A stretch of 64,000 nucleotides of DNA from Watersipora subatra (GCF_963576615.1 NC_088708.1:49587196-49651195), one strand, 5' to 3'; counted from the stretch's first letter, positions 48,601-61,873 are shown. Numbers and translations are program-made. The notes: a model not told the origin generated them from the sequence alone.

Positions 48601-51600
48601 ATTCGTTAGCAATGATCAGTCATGTCAGAGGCATTACACCAAGGAGGTTTCACTAATTGTAGATCAGTGGATTTGAAATGGTTATTTATTGAACAATAGT
48701 ACTACTGAGAGAGATTATTTTATTTTTAGTATTAATAATAATGTCATAAGCTGTAATAATATTGATAACTCGTCCGACTCAGGCATAATTTCGCAAACAT
48801 ATTTCTGAAATTTTTATGGCATTAGATGATATAGAATTTTATGCTGATTAATTTTGTATCAAGATATTTTTTATAGACTAGTTCTAAAATTATGGCAGTC
48901 TATATGCGCCCTTGTCAAATACTAGGTATTACTGAATATGTAATTGTGTTCCGGTAAAGAAATTAATTTGGTAGCAACAGAGTTAAAGGTGCACATTGTG
49001 ATTTGAGTCGTGTTATTAAGTTTTAGTATAACAACGAATTTGCTGCCTGGACAGCTCATAACAAAACTTAAAATTTCTGATTCCCTAGGTTATACTATAT
49101 AGTGTATTGGGAGTTTTTATTAACCCTTGACTTTATTTGTATTAAAATTTGCTTTATGGAAGGACAGTCTGTCACTCACACTCCTAGATGTACATTCTAG
49201 CAGTCTTTTTAGGCAAAATGTTTCCAAGGCTATATGTTTTAGCTGTCAGACAATACAGTGAGAAATATCTCAATGATTTTAGTCAGATTTCTTAAAAACT
49301 ATCACGTTGCATGTTAGACCGTTGAACTTAGAGAAAGTTTTGTGTGTGTATCCTTAAGTTTATATTATAAGTACGTTTATAAGTAGCCCAAGTTCTTCAA
49401 AATAACAATGCTAGTTGGGTGCCTCTTAGAGACGCGCTGGTAGCTTTTGAGCAGTAGATAATAATCTCAAGTTGCGTATTAGGAAATCTCATATGTAAGC
49501 AGTACATTTTGATAAGTCACAAGGGTTGTGTTTGGAATGAGTCGTTAGCACGCCATCCATGTTAAAGTCAGTTGCAGTAGTCAAATTGATAATCTTTGAT
49601 TGAATTGATCAATCGCACATTTTGGGTTTCTTTGTGCTATGGCATATTCATGTCTATTTACAGGTTTGTTGGCTCATTTAAACTTATGATTTGTCAAGTG
49701 AAAACTATTATAAGAAATTATATGATAAAAATTATTCTAAATTGATAGCTGTTATTTGCTTTCAAAAAATTGACATATTGGCAAATTATTTCATAATACG
49801 TCAGCCACAAGAAATTTAATGTGAATTTTTACTAAATTTAAAATAGTTTGCTTATGTGATATTGCGGGTTACTTTTTTTACCAATTAGGGGATAACTGAA
49901 AACCGCGTACTTTTCTCAACACGAGGTGGGAGTTTATGTATTACTCTGAGTGATCGCAGTAGCATAAGACGAACAATTTCATTAATCTTTAATGAAAGCT
50001 CATACTTTAATTTAAGTCAAACCTCAACAGGAAGTGGAAGTACAGTTGCAGCTGTGTTCAGAGCTCATGCAGAATGCTATGTTTTGTAGTCTATCTGGTA
50101 ATTCATATCTTTGTCTTTACAAATGTTTTAGGTCAAGGCTAGATCCTATGTTAATCGGTGTAGCCTGTACGTTTTTATAGCAGTAGACATTTTATTTTGC
50201 TGTAGTTGTTTGGAAGTATAGTTCCAAACTTTTTTATCCCTTTCGTAGGTTCTGGCTAATAAAGTTTCTCATGTTGTTCGGTGGGATGATTGGAGCGTTC
50301 TGGCTTCCATGGGACACTTTTGCCAATCCTTGGATGATTATCGGTATGATTGCCTCCTTCCTGTTCATCCTCATCCAACTCATTCTTATTGTCGACTTTG
50401 CCTTTGGTATCAGCGAGTGGCTATTGAGAAGGTACGAAGAGGATGAGAGCAGAGGATGGTACACATGTAAGCTCTCTTACGATTGGTCAATAAGCACTAG
50501 TGGTTAGGTAGAGTTTAAATTGGCTTGCTAGCTTTAGCGATTTCGGCGGTCTATCGACCCTTTCAAAGCAGACTGTTGCCAGTGTTAACATGCAGGTACT
50601 GATAATTTTTATATCAGTACCTGCTTGCTAGTACTAAATGCATGCAAGTACCGATTTAGTGGTCTTCGCTGCCATGATGCATGGTCAGGTTGTTGGGTAG
50701 TCTCTGAAGTATTGGATATTTGCTCATGAACCCTTCTTACCAGAGCTTCACGAGTTCCCAAAATCACCAGGCGATTTGATATTGCAAATTGGCAATATCA
50801 AATCGAGTCACGATATATTGTGGATCGTCTATTTATTGGCGATTTGCGATATATCATATTATTACGGAAAACAAACTTGTAAATTTTTGTTAATATTTGT
50901 TTGTATATTTTAACTTGAACATAAACTGTTTTACGTTCGTGGTAATTAGAAACATTTTTTGCATGAAAGCTCGTGTGCATGGAAGGCAATGGAATGAGCA
51001 GACTATTAGACTAGAAGGTCCATGTGTTTTAGTTCTAGTATCACTCACTCTAAAAAATCATCAGGTGTGAGATAATTCGCTATTGCACGATTATATCAGT
51101 TATACGATTGGCGATATATCTTTAAATGGTGGCAATTTTCAAATTGTCTACTTTCAAAATCGTCACCAAACAAGTAAATTGTGAAGCTCTACTTTACCCA
51201 CGGTAACTGCCAGATATGTCCTTCTCCTTGGTAGCAGTGCCTATCTACGCTGACAGGCTCTTCTATGTTTCTCACACTGACCATAGAGCACTGACCATAG
51301 AGCACCGACCATAGAGCACCGACCATAGAGCACCGACCATAGAGCACCGACCATAGAGCACCGACCATAGAGCACCGACCATAGAGCACCGACCATAGAG
51401 CACTAACCATAGAGCACTAACCATAGAGCACCGACCATAGAGCACCGACCATAGAGCACCGACCATAGCGCACCGATCATAGAGCACCGACCATAGAGCA
51501 CTGACTTTAATACCTCTCAAGTCTGCTTAGTTTTTTCAAATTAATCAATTAATGAATCCGCAGTTGAGGCAATACTTCTCATTGGGTGTATAAAGCCATC

Positions 51601-54600
51601 GTTTTTGTTGTTCTAAGGTCATAAATTACTATCTTGTGATTTTACAGGTATGTTTGTTCTTTCCTTCTTCTTCTATGGATTAAGCATAACTGGAATTGGA
51701 CTTATGTATAAGTTCTATGGTACCTCAGACAATGTAAGTGCTGGCTGGTTTATCATTAAGAAGCTGCATCTGAAAGTAGTACTAGATCATTGGTCTCCTT
51801 ATTCAGCATCAAACGGTCAAACCTATCTTATCACCTTCCACTTTCACCTTAGATTACCACAGGTTGAATATATGTATATGTATTTACATGAGCCATCCAT
51901 ATGTTGTTGTATACATGTATGTGCATATGTAATCACTTGTACTTTTCTTGGGGTATTTGTGTGGGATTTACCTTCTCTCGCTATCCTAGACTGACTTGTG
52001 GAATATCTGTGTTTATTTTTCATTGTCGTCTTATCCTATAATTGACATGTCGGGTATATGCATTTGCTGTATGTATATACTTTTTTATTGTTGTTTTATT
52101 GTATGGCATGTTGAGTATATGTTCCTACTTTGCATTGTTATATTTGCTTAATACTTTGATGCCAGGTCTGAGACAATTTAGGGAGTTGTTTTCCCACCTG
52201 ATCTACTCCTGAGTAAACTCAGCTGAGTAGTTTCACTTTGTTTTGCGTACTTTCGGTTTACATGAGGTTACAAAAATTTTGAAATTTTGAAAAATACATT
52301 TTCAGTATGATTCTAGTGTTTCAATTCGATTGGACTATTAGCTTTTGAAATAGCACCAAAATATCGACAGTACTTCTAATCGATGCAAAAATGTATTTAT
52401 TTATTATTTGTTTTTCAGTTCCCTCTAAAACATCACTTCTTTAAAAGCATTGACCTATTAACTATAGTTAACTATTAACTTCATTGACCTATTAACTATA
52501 GTTAATAGGTCAATGAAGACTGGACTGAAAATTGATTTGTATTTAACATATAACAACATTTCCCATTCTAACTTTCAAACTACACATCATGAGAGAAGTG
52601 TTTTGTGTAGTTGAAATAAATTAAGAGAAAAATGAAAACAACTGGAAAAGTTTTAAAACATTGTCAAACAACTGTACCTTTTAAGCTAGTAGCCTGGCAT
52701 ATTGCCAAACCATTAACTATAGTTAATAGGTCAATACTTAACACACTGTATATTTAATAAGTCTATGTTTAAGACTGATAAAAAACTATTTACTCTATTT
52801 AATTTCTGTTTTTCCTCAAGTTTTACAAGCCTGTAGCTTCAAAATGGTACTCAGTTCAAAAGGAATCGATTGTGCTATTTTAAATGCTTTCACAGTTGGT
52901 ATGGTCTAAGATCAGTGGTCTTGCTTGTGTGTACAAGATTAGGCTTCAAAGTGTTCGAGTGTGTTGTATGTATTTATTGGTCTTTCATTGGTTTTTAGTA
53001 CATGTATAAGACATGTTTAATGTATGTATTTACCTTTCGTTGTTATCTTTTATGGTTCATGTAGGATTCACTCCTTTGTTGTAGCCTGAGGATAAACCCG
53101 GCTGTACGAGACATATCGCCTTCCTCACTGTAAACCTTATTTTATTCATCATTATGTCTATCCTTTCTATTCTTCCTCCAATACAAAAAAGAAATCCCAC
53201 TTCTGGTCTCCTCCAGCCAGCTATACTCTCTGCATATGTGACCTACTTGACCTGGTCAGCTGTCAGCAGCGATACTCGTAAGCGACTACTCGGCATCTCG
53301 TCTGTGTTGTATTTCTTTGCATTTTTGTTTACTCATTTCATAACATGCATTCAACAGGTCAAGATACCTGCAGCAGAGAGATTTGATTCTTTCTGTGACT
53401 TTTAAATGAGATTTAACTACTTCATGTTTAATTTGCGCAGGTGCTAGGTCATCTTATTTAACGCGCCTTTAAAGACAAACTCATACAAACTCTTAGTAGA
53501 TTTTATTGGAATGTATTGATATTTTTTTATCATTTGAGATTGTTTTGGATGTTTGAGGTGATCTGACTGCCAGGATGTTTCAACATTAAATTGATAAAAC
53601 TTGATCATGATTAAAACGTTCAGAAGAAAAATGCATGTGAAGTGGCATTGCTAGTTGCTATCGTTGATATCAGCTATTGCATTCTAGTTGCAGCTGTACA
53701 CTTCCCGATTCTGTTGGTCTCTTTGCAACTATTATAGACGTCATAATCACACTTTCACTTGATTTGAGCGTTTTAGCCGCGATCAAGTTTTATTAATTTT
53801 AATCTTGAAACATCCTGGCAGTCAGATCACTTCAGACATCAAAAGCAAGCGCAAATGATAAAAAATACCTTCAAATATTTTCTGATGAAATCTGCTAAAA
53901 TTTTATGCAAGTTTGTCATTAGCCATTGTTCATAGCAGTAGGAGTCGTGCACCCTTTTGAAGTGCTTGTCATCAAACACTTTATGATCGATCTTATGGCT
54001 TGTTTTGACTCTAACCGCTGAATTTCCTCACACGTTATGTCTGTATATTACTTGTAATACCTCTCAGTTGAGATGTGGAAACTTTCTAAATTTAATTGAG
54101 CTTGAAGGAAGATAGAGAGAAATTGAGTATTATCTAACAGTAAGCTTAATGGCTCACTCGTTGTTTGGTTACCTTGTCTAATAACAGAAATCACATGATG
54201 GTAATACTGCAGGTCAGTCATAATACAGTTTGCCCTTTAATGGAAAAAGACTAAAATGTCAAAACTTCGGTATTTCCTAGGCAAAAAAATATCATTTTAT
54301 CTGTCTCCAGTTGTCAAGAGTTTGGTAGCATCAGTTTCTGAAATACCTGACCAAAGACACGCAGCTCTACAGTGCAATGAGGAAGTGAGGCTTATACTAA
54401 AAAAAAATTGAAAAGATTTGAGACGCGCAATATAATTACACAAAAGTGTTACTTTGTTTCATGTAAGTTGCTTACGGATAGATAATTTTCAAAACTAGCC
54501 AAAGTTTGTTGCAAGCTACTCTTATAATATTAGGATATATGCATCTAGTATATTAATATCCTACTTCTCAGAATACTTCAGTGTTAAAGTAGCTCGTAGT

Positions 54601-57600
54601 AAGCATAAATGTATTATATGTCATTCGACTTCACTAAATGCTTTAGTTTTGTCCTTATGTTTTGGGCATTACCCTTGTTTTGAAAAGAGTTTGCTGCTCT
54701 TAAAATAGTCGTGTTTTAGAATTGTCCTTACGGAATAGTAAACATCTCTTTACTTTGTCAATTGTGTTTGTGGATGTTTTTATGCTGTAATTTTTATTCC
54801 AGAATGCAGCCCGTCGCTGACCCATATCTATATACAGCTGGGAGGGAGCAACACAACCACAGCAAGTAATAGTAGCACAGTAAACGTTGGCAGTGGCTTC
54901 GATGCTATCAGTATTATCACACTCATCATCTGGTTTGCTACTGTTTTGTACTCCAGGTAGGCTCTACGCGGTTACCATATTCTATTTTAAGCATTACTGT
55001 CATATTTTGCTGTTTTAGAAAGTCATCGTATGCTTATTCTGTTAGTAAACTTGTTTAAAGCTAAGAAATTTGCAGCGAAGTGAAAATGGCGGTATTTTAA
55101 CCTTAGTAATATTTTTATAATATATATTATACTCAGCTCGATACTTCCATATATCAGCCCTGGATTCTTCATCTGAAATGCTCCTCGCATTAATAACTAT
55201 CAGTTGATATTAGTTGTCAAACAACTGTAACTTTCAAGCTACTAGCCTGGCATATTGCCAATGGAACATTCTACTAAGCTGCTTAATATGCTAGGCTTCT
55301 AATGGCAGTAAGCCATGACTTTGCGTCTGCATTGTTGTCCAGCTGACAATGACAGCTTGTTCAATGACAGACAGATATACGACATGCGAGACACACTTTG
55401 AGAAATATATATATATATATATATAAACTGTCTTAGTTTGGATGATAAGTGAATAGGGTTTTTACAGAAGGGCTAAAATTTTGAGGGAAGAAATGTAAAT
55501 AAATCTCTGATAATTGATTCTAACCAGTAGAAGAATTGTTTGAGGACTCATTAGTTTATTAAAGCATTTAGTAGATGGCCATACCTGGCCTGCAGTGTTT
55601 AGCCTACTAGAGTCAAAGAGCTTTACCTACGGTGTTTTTACTGCTCAGAAATGAATCTGTGAAGCCAGGCTGTGGTTAAATGTGAAATGTTTTTAAGAAT
55701 TGTTTCAACATAGCCAATATCCTTCTTCAACACAAGTGTCTACCTAGCATCTACCTAGTGTAACTTTTGTCTCTATAACTAGTAACATGTTTGGGTAAGA
55801 AACACGCTCATTCAGCTCTTTCATAATGCCAGCCTTCTGCCTTTACACAAGGTGGCAAGGGTTAGAGGGTTGTATGCGCTCAAGCTGGTATAGCTCTCTG
55901 GGTTTCACGTTGGCTTATTGGTGTTCATGATATTGGTGTAGGCTTGTGTTTTGCAAGCTGTATAATTATTAGGTTACATAGATGTATCATGGTAAATGGA
56001 GTAAATATTTATAGACTTCAAAAAATGTGTAAATGAACATTTGATTATTTTCTTGTTGATGTGACGGCAGGGAAGTTCGTTCAATCAGTCGACAATCGTA
56101 ACTGCGTGGTTAGTTGTTACGATTGGTCGGATTGACTACATTATCACTATATCTGAGATAAAAATCATTCTGGAGATGAGCTATTTAGGTTGAATGAGGC
56201 AGGAGCCTGCTCACCTACAGTCTTTCTGGTTGTATTTAATTGGTGGCTTTACAATAAGATAGCTAGTTTTTATTATCATTTAAATGTACTATATTGTTGT
56301 TAAGGAGATTTATCCTAATTCATACTCTGCAGGATGAAATTATTCGACGGATTTAATAATTCGCGTATTCGCGTACTGTCAATTTCGCGAATTATTAAAA
56401 TCCGCGAATAATTTGTTACTTTTCAACACAAGGGAGTATAACTATTACCTCAAATTGAAAACCAACCGCTAGGAAAAGTTAGTAAACGTAGCTGAGTTCC
56501 AAACTATTTTAAAATCATCACCGGAGCTTTGAGTGAGCCCATTGCCAATGCATCATATTTCTTTACACAATTATTCAAGGTTATCACAAGTTATTCAGAA
56601 TTTGGCATGGCGTCATCATCGTAAAAATCTCTCCTGCAGTTCTTTACATTGAAAAAACTCGTAACTTACCACAAGTTGTTGGTTCACCAAAAGCCTCCAA
56701 ATCGATAAATATTCATGAAAACCTCTGAATTCAGTCAAAAATTTATAGCTTAGCATGATCGACATGAATTTCCTAGCTGAATAGAAACCTAAACACGTAG
56801 TATACGCACGTGGAGTTTTTACTCTATTGCTAGCTGCTTTCACGGATAAATTTGTTCACAAATGTGTTCATCCGCGAATAATTTAGTTCGCGAATATGCA
56901 TGAAAAGACAATTCTTGCTAAATTTAACTTCGCCAATATTTTCATCCCGTAGGGTAGCCTAACATAATATTGATTAGAAAATTAGACTCAGTAGTCGAAG
57001 TTATCCTCTCATGCCGTTATTACGCTAATATGGTATATCATTTTTCCTTATTTCATCCTAATGCTTTTCATTATTACAACATTAATTAGGCGAAAGCTAA
57101 TACATTGAGGATGGATACTAATAAACTAACATATTTCTCTGGTCATTCACAGCCTTGAGCTTTTGCTATCACTGCTAGTTGCCGTGATTGGCATCTTGGA
57201 ATAATATGCTTTTACGGCACTCAGTGAATTTAAGCGGTGAATAACATAATGCAGTGTTAGTCTCATTATAAATGGTTTTGAGAGACTCCTGATCAGCTTG
57301 TCACTGTATTCTGCATGAACCTAGGTGCTTAGACTTCACGTATGTGAGTTCTTATCATTAGAGCAAAAAATAGAACTCTGTTGGTTCTATGTTCAATCAA
57401 GTGAAAGTGAGAAATATTTTATTCTGGTCACTGGGAAGCTTGGTACGCACTACGCAGGCCAAACCTTAGGTTTCAAGCAGTTTCAATAAACTTTAAAAAC
57501 ATCGTTTTTTCTGCTGTCGACATGATTGCTTTTGTTTAAACCTAATCTTTGTTATTCTCCTTTATCCGTATAATTGAGTCACTTTGAACGCCTTGATAGG

Positions 57601-60600
57601 CGATTTATCTATAACACTAGATGTCAGTATCTATCTATTGCACTGGATATTGTCAGTGAAACAGTTTTTTGGGTAGTCACTAATAAGCAGCAGTCGGAAC
57701 AAACAGGTTCACGATTGAACACATCAAAATGCTTAGCAGCCTCGTGAATTTGATAAATAAAATATAATGATAATGATTTTCGAATATACAGTATATACAT
57801 GTATCAATAAGTTGTAAACATCGACACGATTTTTGGCAAAACTGGAATACACAAGTTAAAGTCATAATAATTTTTAAATGTGATTTCTTTTAAATACATG
57901 CAAGCCAAATATAATAAATATGATAAAATTGAAGGCAGTTGACTTATCTTTTGTTTTTTATAAAATGTATAAATGATGTTGTAATTTGTTATCAAAGACA
58001 CAATCGATAGTTTGATACTTACTAATGATGAACCATTTAAAATTGCTAACATGCAGGGAAAAGACGTAAAGTTTGTGTTTTTCGTCTGCTCCTACTAAGC
58101 AAAACGCTAAAAAATACATTGAAAGTTTTATGTTGATAAAAACACTTTTCTGTTCTGGTATAAGTTACGTTGACCCATTCTATTATTTCATTTTCTGATT
58201 GAATTATTAACTATTCGGACATTTTTGAAATATTCTTAATACTACTCACGACTTGTATGTTTGACTAGCTGTTCATTGAACCAGAACTCATCGGCAACTT
58301 CTGATAACAATCACAAAGCCAGTTTTGGGTCTGTATGTTTTGAGTCGACCATCAGCAATGAAACTCGATATTGTTTACTCAGCCAACATTTAAAGTTTTA
58401 CAAATTACAAAAATTATTATTATTTTAGTTTAAGAAACAGTTCCCATAGCAACATGGGAAAGCTGACACTTAGCTCTGGGCAGGAAGACACAACTCTTTC
58501 TGAGCCAGCAGGCGACGCTGAAGAAGGCCGAAAAGTATATGACAACGAGGGAGAGGGCGTTGCATACAGCTACTCATTCTTCCATTTTATGTTCATGCTC
58601 TCTTCGTTTTTCGTCATGATGACCTTGACCAACTGGTACCAGTGAGTGTCTAATGACAGGCTATTGTATGTTTCAGCTGGAGTGATTACATTGAGTTTAT
58701 ATGGTGTAGTATAACCGCTTGGATTTAAATTAATGTTGTTTGGAATCGAATCAAATTTTTTAAAAACACCCATAATGCCAAAGTGCTTAAAAAGGCTTAC
58801 TTCCTATAATTAAGCCTAATTAGAGCATTTCTTCCAATTTGGGTTAAGACTGTTTTATATGGGCGAAAAGTGCCAAAGCAATTCAAAAAAGATGACTACA
58901 ATGAATTGACCTAGTTAGAGTTTTTAATCGAACTCTGGTTGTAACCTTTTACACCCTACAGCACAGATTTCTAACAATTTCAATGCAAAAGTAAATTAAA
59001 AGACAGATGGTAAGCTGTCTATTCTTGTCACTGTGTGTTATGGATTGTGCTGCTGGATTTCAAAGCTCACAGACCACGTCGACTAAATGTTATTTTATCA
59101 AGGCAGTTGCCTCTCGAATTTATTTGACATCAAACAGAGATTTTCACTTCATATGTTAAACTGCGCTACTTACATTCACAATTGTCAGTAAACTTAGCAA
59201 TGGCTACAGCTGACCACTTTGTTATTTTTTGTTGGATATAGTTGAAATACGGTTGAACTTTATATACAGTATATCATTAAACATTAAAGGTTGACTTGCA
59301 ACAAAATTCACATTACAGTTATTTGATATCAAAAGATTCATCATGTCTTACTTTGTTGTGTTGTAGGTGCCAAATATGTGGAAATGTGATTACAAGCTTT
59401 TAAAAGCTAAAAAACGAACAGTTAATCGCAGCCACACGAGACCTCCGTAGATTAGAATCCCTTTCCAAAACGGCTCAAATGGGACATAGTTGAACACGAT
59501 GGCTTCTGTTTATACTTTCATGCAACCTCATTCATCGAAATATTTTCACGAATATACTTCAACTCAATAAAACCATGTCTATTGTGCTTACGCGTCTATT
59601 TCATCAATATTATAATGCTGCCACTTTGAACACTGATATCTCAAAACCTACCGTAAGAATTTGTTTAATGTTTTAACCTTAGCTCGAAGGAGTGCATATC
59701 ATCCTCTGCTAAACATGACGAGCCTGTTGATCACCTGTGATAGTCGAAAAATGCTGCAGAAATTGTTCGCACTATTTAGCAGGAAGTATGGGTCACATGA
59801 TCAGATTACGACTAGATGATTAGACCAAGCCGAAACAAAACTGTAAAGTAGTGAGCATTTATATTTGATACGGGCTTTTCGGTAGAACCCGAAGTGTTTG
59901 TCATAAACTAGTGCTACGAGAAGTTATTTATTGAGCCTTTTATTGGCCTTTCAATTCGCATGATAACATCATGTGTCAAACAATAACCACAATGTTTGAG
60001 AACGTCATCGAAATAAAGACATTTCAAACTACGGCTTTTTTATAATGGCTGTGCTGCGATTAACTGTTCGTTTTTGAGCTTTTATGAGCTTGTAATCACA
60101 TTGCCATATATTTTGAACCTACAACACAGCAGAGTAAGACATGGTGAACCTTTTGATACCAAATAACTGCAATGTGAATTTTGTTGCAAATAAGAAATCA
60201 CCCTTAAAAAATCACAAATTTTTCGTTATATTATACAAGCTTTAGATGAATATTGCATAGGCAGCAATGGAGTATGTAGTCGACATCATTACGCAAAAGT
60301 TAGTTTAAGCTTTAAGCAAATGAAACCTTAGTTTCTTGTAAGACACGGTAAGGCTCTGCTGTTTCGCTTCATTATGGGCTGACTGATGTCGGAAGTGGTG
60401 TCAGGAGTCGTCAACTCTCACATATATTACCATTTTAATTTGATAGATTACTGATCTAGGTTTGTTATATGGCTCTGCGCTGTTTCAGATTTAACTAAAA
60501 GCTACACCAGTAGTTGCTCTATTGCATATATTTTTATAGCCTATCATTATTCCAGCATAACACATGTCTCTAAATCATACCTGGAGAATTCATCTGTAGA

Positions 60601-61873
60601 ATGCACCTGTAAAATGTCTATGTAGAAGGCATCTTTAATATGTAGCTGTAAAATGCCTTTATAGATTTCATCCGGAGAATGCATCTGTAAAATGCTTCTG
60701 TATAATGCATCTGTAAAATTTATCTGTCTCTCTGTAGAAGGTATCTGTAGAATGCAACTGTAGATCATAACCTAGCAAAGGTGAACCTTTCAGTTGTGAT
60801 GCTTTATTGGAGCGATTTGTGCGAATATTTCTGGAAATTGCTACCGTTCATTCTCTTAGCGATAACTTCTCAGTTCGAGAAGTACTTAGGATTGTATGCT
60901 CTTGGACTAAATATCTTGATTACTGCTATAACTGCATGATTGATGGTCTGAAAAAACTTTACAATTGCATAATTTGTCATATGAAATTGAGTGTTTCAGT
61001 TGCAAACTGTTTTTTTATGTCTACTTGTATGTTGCTACCTTCTGTTAAAAAGTTATGCATTTTCATTGAAGGTTGTACCTTGTTGTGGGAGATCATACCT
61101 AGTAGTAGGATGTCATATCATACTTAGAAGTAGGATATACCTTGTTGTGAGAGATCATACCTAGTAGTAGGATATCATACCTAGAAGTAGGGATCATATC
61201 TTGTAGGTGATCATACCTTGGTGTAATGATTTTCATTTGAAAATGAGCTCATGCCCGGTCAATGGCCATTATAATTTAACATTAGAGGTTATATTTTGTG
61301 TTAGAAGATTACGCATGCACCTGGTTGTAAGGAAGATACCTTGTCATAGAAAAATATTCCTAGTCCTGAAAGACTAAACCTTGTCTTATGAAATTCGATC
61401 TTGTCTTAAGAGATTATACTTCACACATAAGAGATGATGTCATAGGAGATAATACCTTTCCATGGGATACTATACGCCTTGTAGGTTTTTATGACTATAT
61501 GCCTCTTGGTAGGAGATTACCTAGACTATAGCTTGTATTAAGAAAGTCTTCTTTAGTGTATGTGTTTTATTTTATTCGTTTCTTTCAATAACGGCTCTTT
61601 TATACTACATACACTGTATCTTTCACTTTTGTAACACTTGACTTTATGTATTATTACTGTGACAAGAGAAACACAACAGTGGGTTTAGCAGTATTAAAGC
61701 TGGCTTGTGTTTGTTGCAGGCCTGTGACTGCCACCGCTGGTGAAGAAGCTTTAGTAGTTTTGGCCAAAAGTCAACCTGCCATGTGGGTCAAAATCAGTTC
61801 AACTTGGGTCTGCATACTTATTTACGTTTGGGTTGTCGTAGCCCCTTCCATCTTTCCAGACCGTTTTGATTAG
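45638..61873 (+). CDS. SERINC: Serine incorporator (SERINC/TMS1) family membrane protein, complete
   Basis: Nine exons: 45638-45649 (MCVG), 47056-47220, 47947-48161, 50249-50466, 51648-51733, 53085-53277, 54803-54956, 58429-58641 and 61720-61873. They total 1410 nt, 469 residues, normal for the family, and all splice phases agree. Family signatures seen are the Cys-rich start [112 protein letters not shown] and the C-terminal [26 protein letters not shown]. About ten hydrophobic helices are expected. Known SERINCs are non-ATP-dependent phospholipid scramblases of the plasma and endosomal membranes; some mammalian members restrict enveloped viruses. A luminal Asn/Ser-rich loop ([11 protein letters not shown], exon 7) has a likely N-glycosylation site. 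Several introns hold MITEs and palindromes. Confidence 0.95.
45877..46925 (+). repeat. SINE-like dispersed repeat split by a MITE
   Basis: The head (ATCCCCGGCGTTGCACGGGT) lies left of the MITE at 46037-46706. The tRNA-like part (GCGTAGCTCATTTGGTTTG) and the tail (CGGCTATAGCTGGACAGACA) lie right of it. It begins about 230 bp after the first SERINC coding exon. Confidence 0.65.
46037..46706. mobile_element. MITE, 670 bp, 3-bp flanking ATA
   Basis: Exact inverted termini: CACTATGTTTCCATGATGCG at the left, with the complementary CGCATCATGGAAACATAGTG at the right, and ATA on both sides. A 3-bp duplication suggests the PIF/Harbinger group, which is inference. Inside are a poly-A tract (46477-46491) and a hairpin GCTATGCGCAGCATAGC. 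It interrupts a SINE-like repeat (45877-46925). Confidence 0.75.
48233..48464. mobile_element. Probable TTAA-flanked short element with internal tandem GTACGGCTCGGCAAAGCG
   Basis: TTAA lies at 48229-48232 and 48465-48468. The ends CTCATTCACTAC and GTGAGTGAGTAG are roughly inverted. Inside, TACGGCTCGGCAAAGCG occurs three times and a CATACAAAATGTTTCTGAT block twice. GC content is noticeably higher than the surrounding intron. Confidence 0.5.
48470..50248 (+). other. SERINC intron 3, remainder
   Basis: AT-rich intron with no recognised element beyond the TTAA-flanked repeat before it. Confidence 0.5.
50592..50624. repeat. Perfect hairpin, 13-bp arms, SERINC intron 4
   Basis: GCAGGTACTGATA, ATTTTTA, then the complement. 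Confidence 0.8.
50773..50804. repeat. Perfect hairpin, 13-bp arms, SERINC intron 4
   Basis: GATTTGATATTGC, AAATTG, then the complement. Nearby GCGATATATC-type words at 50816-51120 suggest a larger degenerate repeat. Confidence 0.75.
51278..51505 (+). repeat. Minisatellite, 14-bp unit ACCATAGAGCACCG
   Basis: About sixteen highly regular units within SERINC intron 4, about 140 bp before exon 51648-51733. Confidence 0.95.
52479..52518. repeat. 40-bp perfect palindrome in SERINC intron 5
   Basis: CTTCATTGACCTATTAACTA is followed directly by its exact reverse complement, with no spacer. Partial copies lie at 52449-52472 and 52711-52734, the second bordering an AT-rich repeat copy (52516-52700). 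Confidence 0.95.
53474..53917. mobile_element. Foldback MITE with long arms in SERINC intron 6
   Basis: About 165-bp inverted arms: left 53474-53640, right 53755-53917. The best-conserved block is GATCTGACTGCCAGGATGTT and its complement, followed by a TTGATAAAACTTGATC / GATCAAGTTTTATTAA pair. Flanking duplication is unclear. Confidence 0.75.
55236..55424 (+). repeat. SINE-like repeat, 3' portion, in SERINC intron 7
   Basis: AGCCTGGCATATTGCCAATG through GACACACTTTGAGAAATATA and a short TA run. Confidence 0.6.
56328..56951. mobile_element. Probable MITE with CGCGAATTATT motifs in SERINC intron 7
   Basis: Left GCAGGATGAAATTATTCG faces right CCAATATTTTCATCCCG as imperfect inverted ends. Subterminal TTCGCGAATTATTAAAATCC and CATCCGCGAATAATTTAG repeat the pattern in inverse. 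No clear target duplication. Confidence 0.45.
56955..58428 (+). other. SERINC intron 7, remainder
   Basis: Unique AT-rich sequence; nothing recognised. Confidence 0.5.
59284..60207. mobile_element. TTAA-flanked MITE with ~160-bp inverted arms in SERINC intron 8
   Basis: TTAA at 59284-59287 and 60204-60207 borders inverted arms containing TTGCAACAAAATTCACATT, GTCTTACT, GTGATTACAAGCT and GAACAGTTAATCGCAGC, each with its complement in the other arm. TTAA targets are typical of piggyBac and Kolobok elements. No coding sequence. Confidence 0.78.
60590..60765 (+). repeat. Degenerate tandem repeat, ATCTGTAAAATGC core
   Basis: About eleven loose units such as CATCTGTAAAATG and GTAGAATGCACCTG in SERINC intron 8. 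Confidence 0.75.
61080..61230 (+). repeat. Degenerate tandem repeat, GATCATACCTAGTAGTAGG core
   Basis: Five or six loose units. Weaker echoes (GGAGATAATACC, GAGATTATAC) continue to about 61520. Confidence 0.7.

Noticed and set aside
51189-51520. [18 protein letters not shown] minus-strand frames
   Set aside because: Translation of the 14-bp minisatellite inside a SERINC intron.
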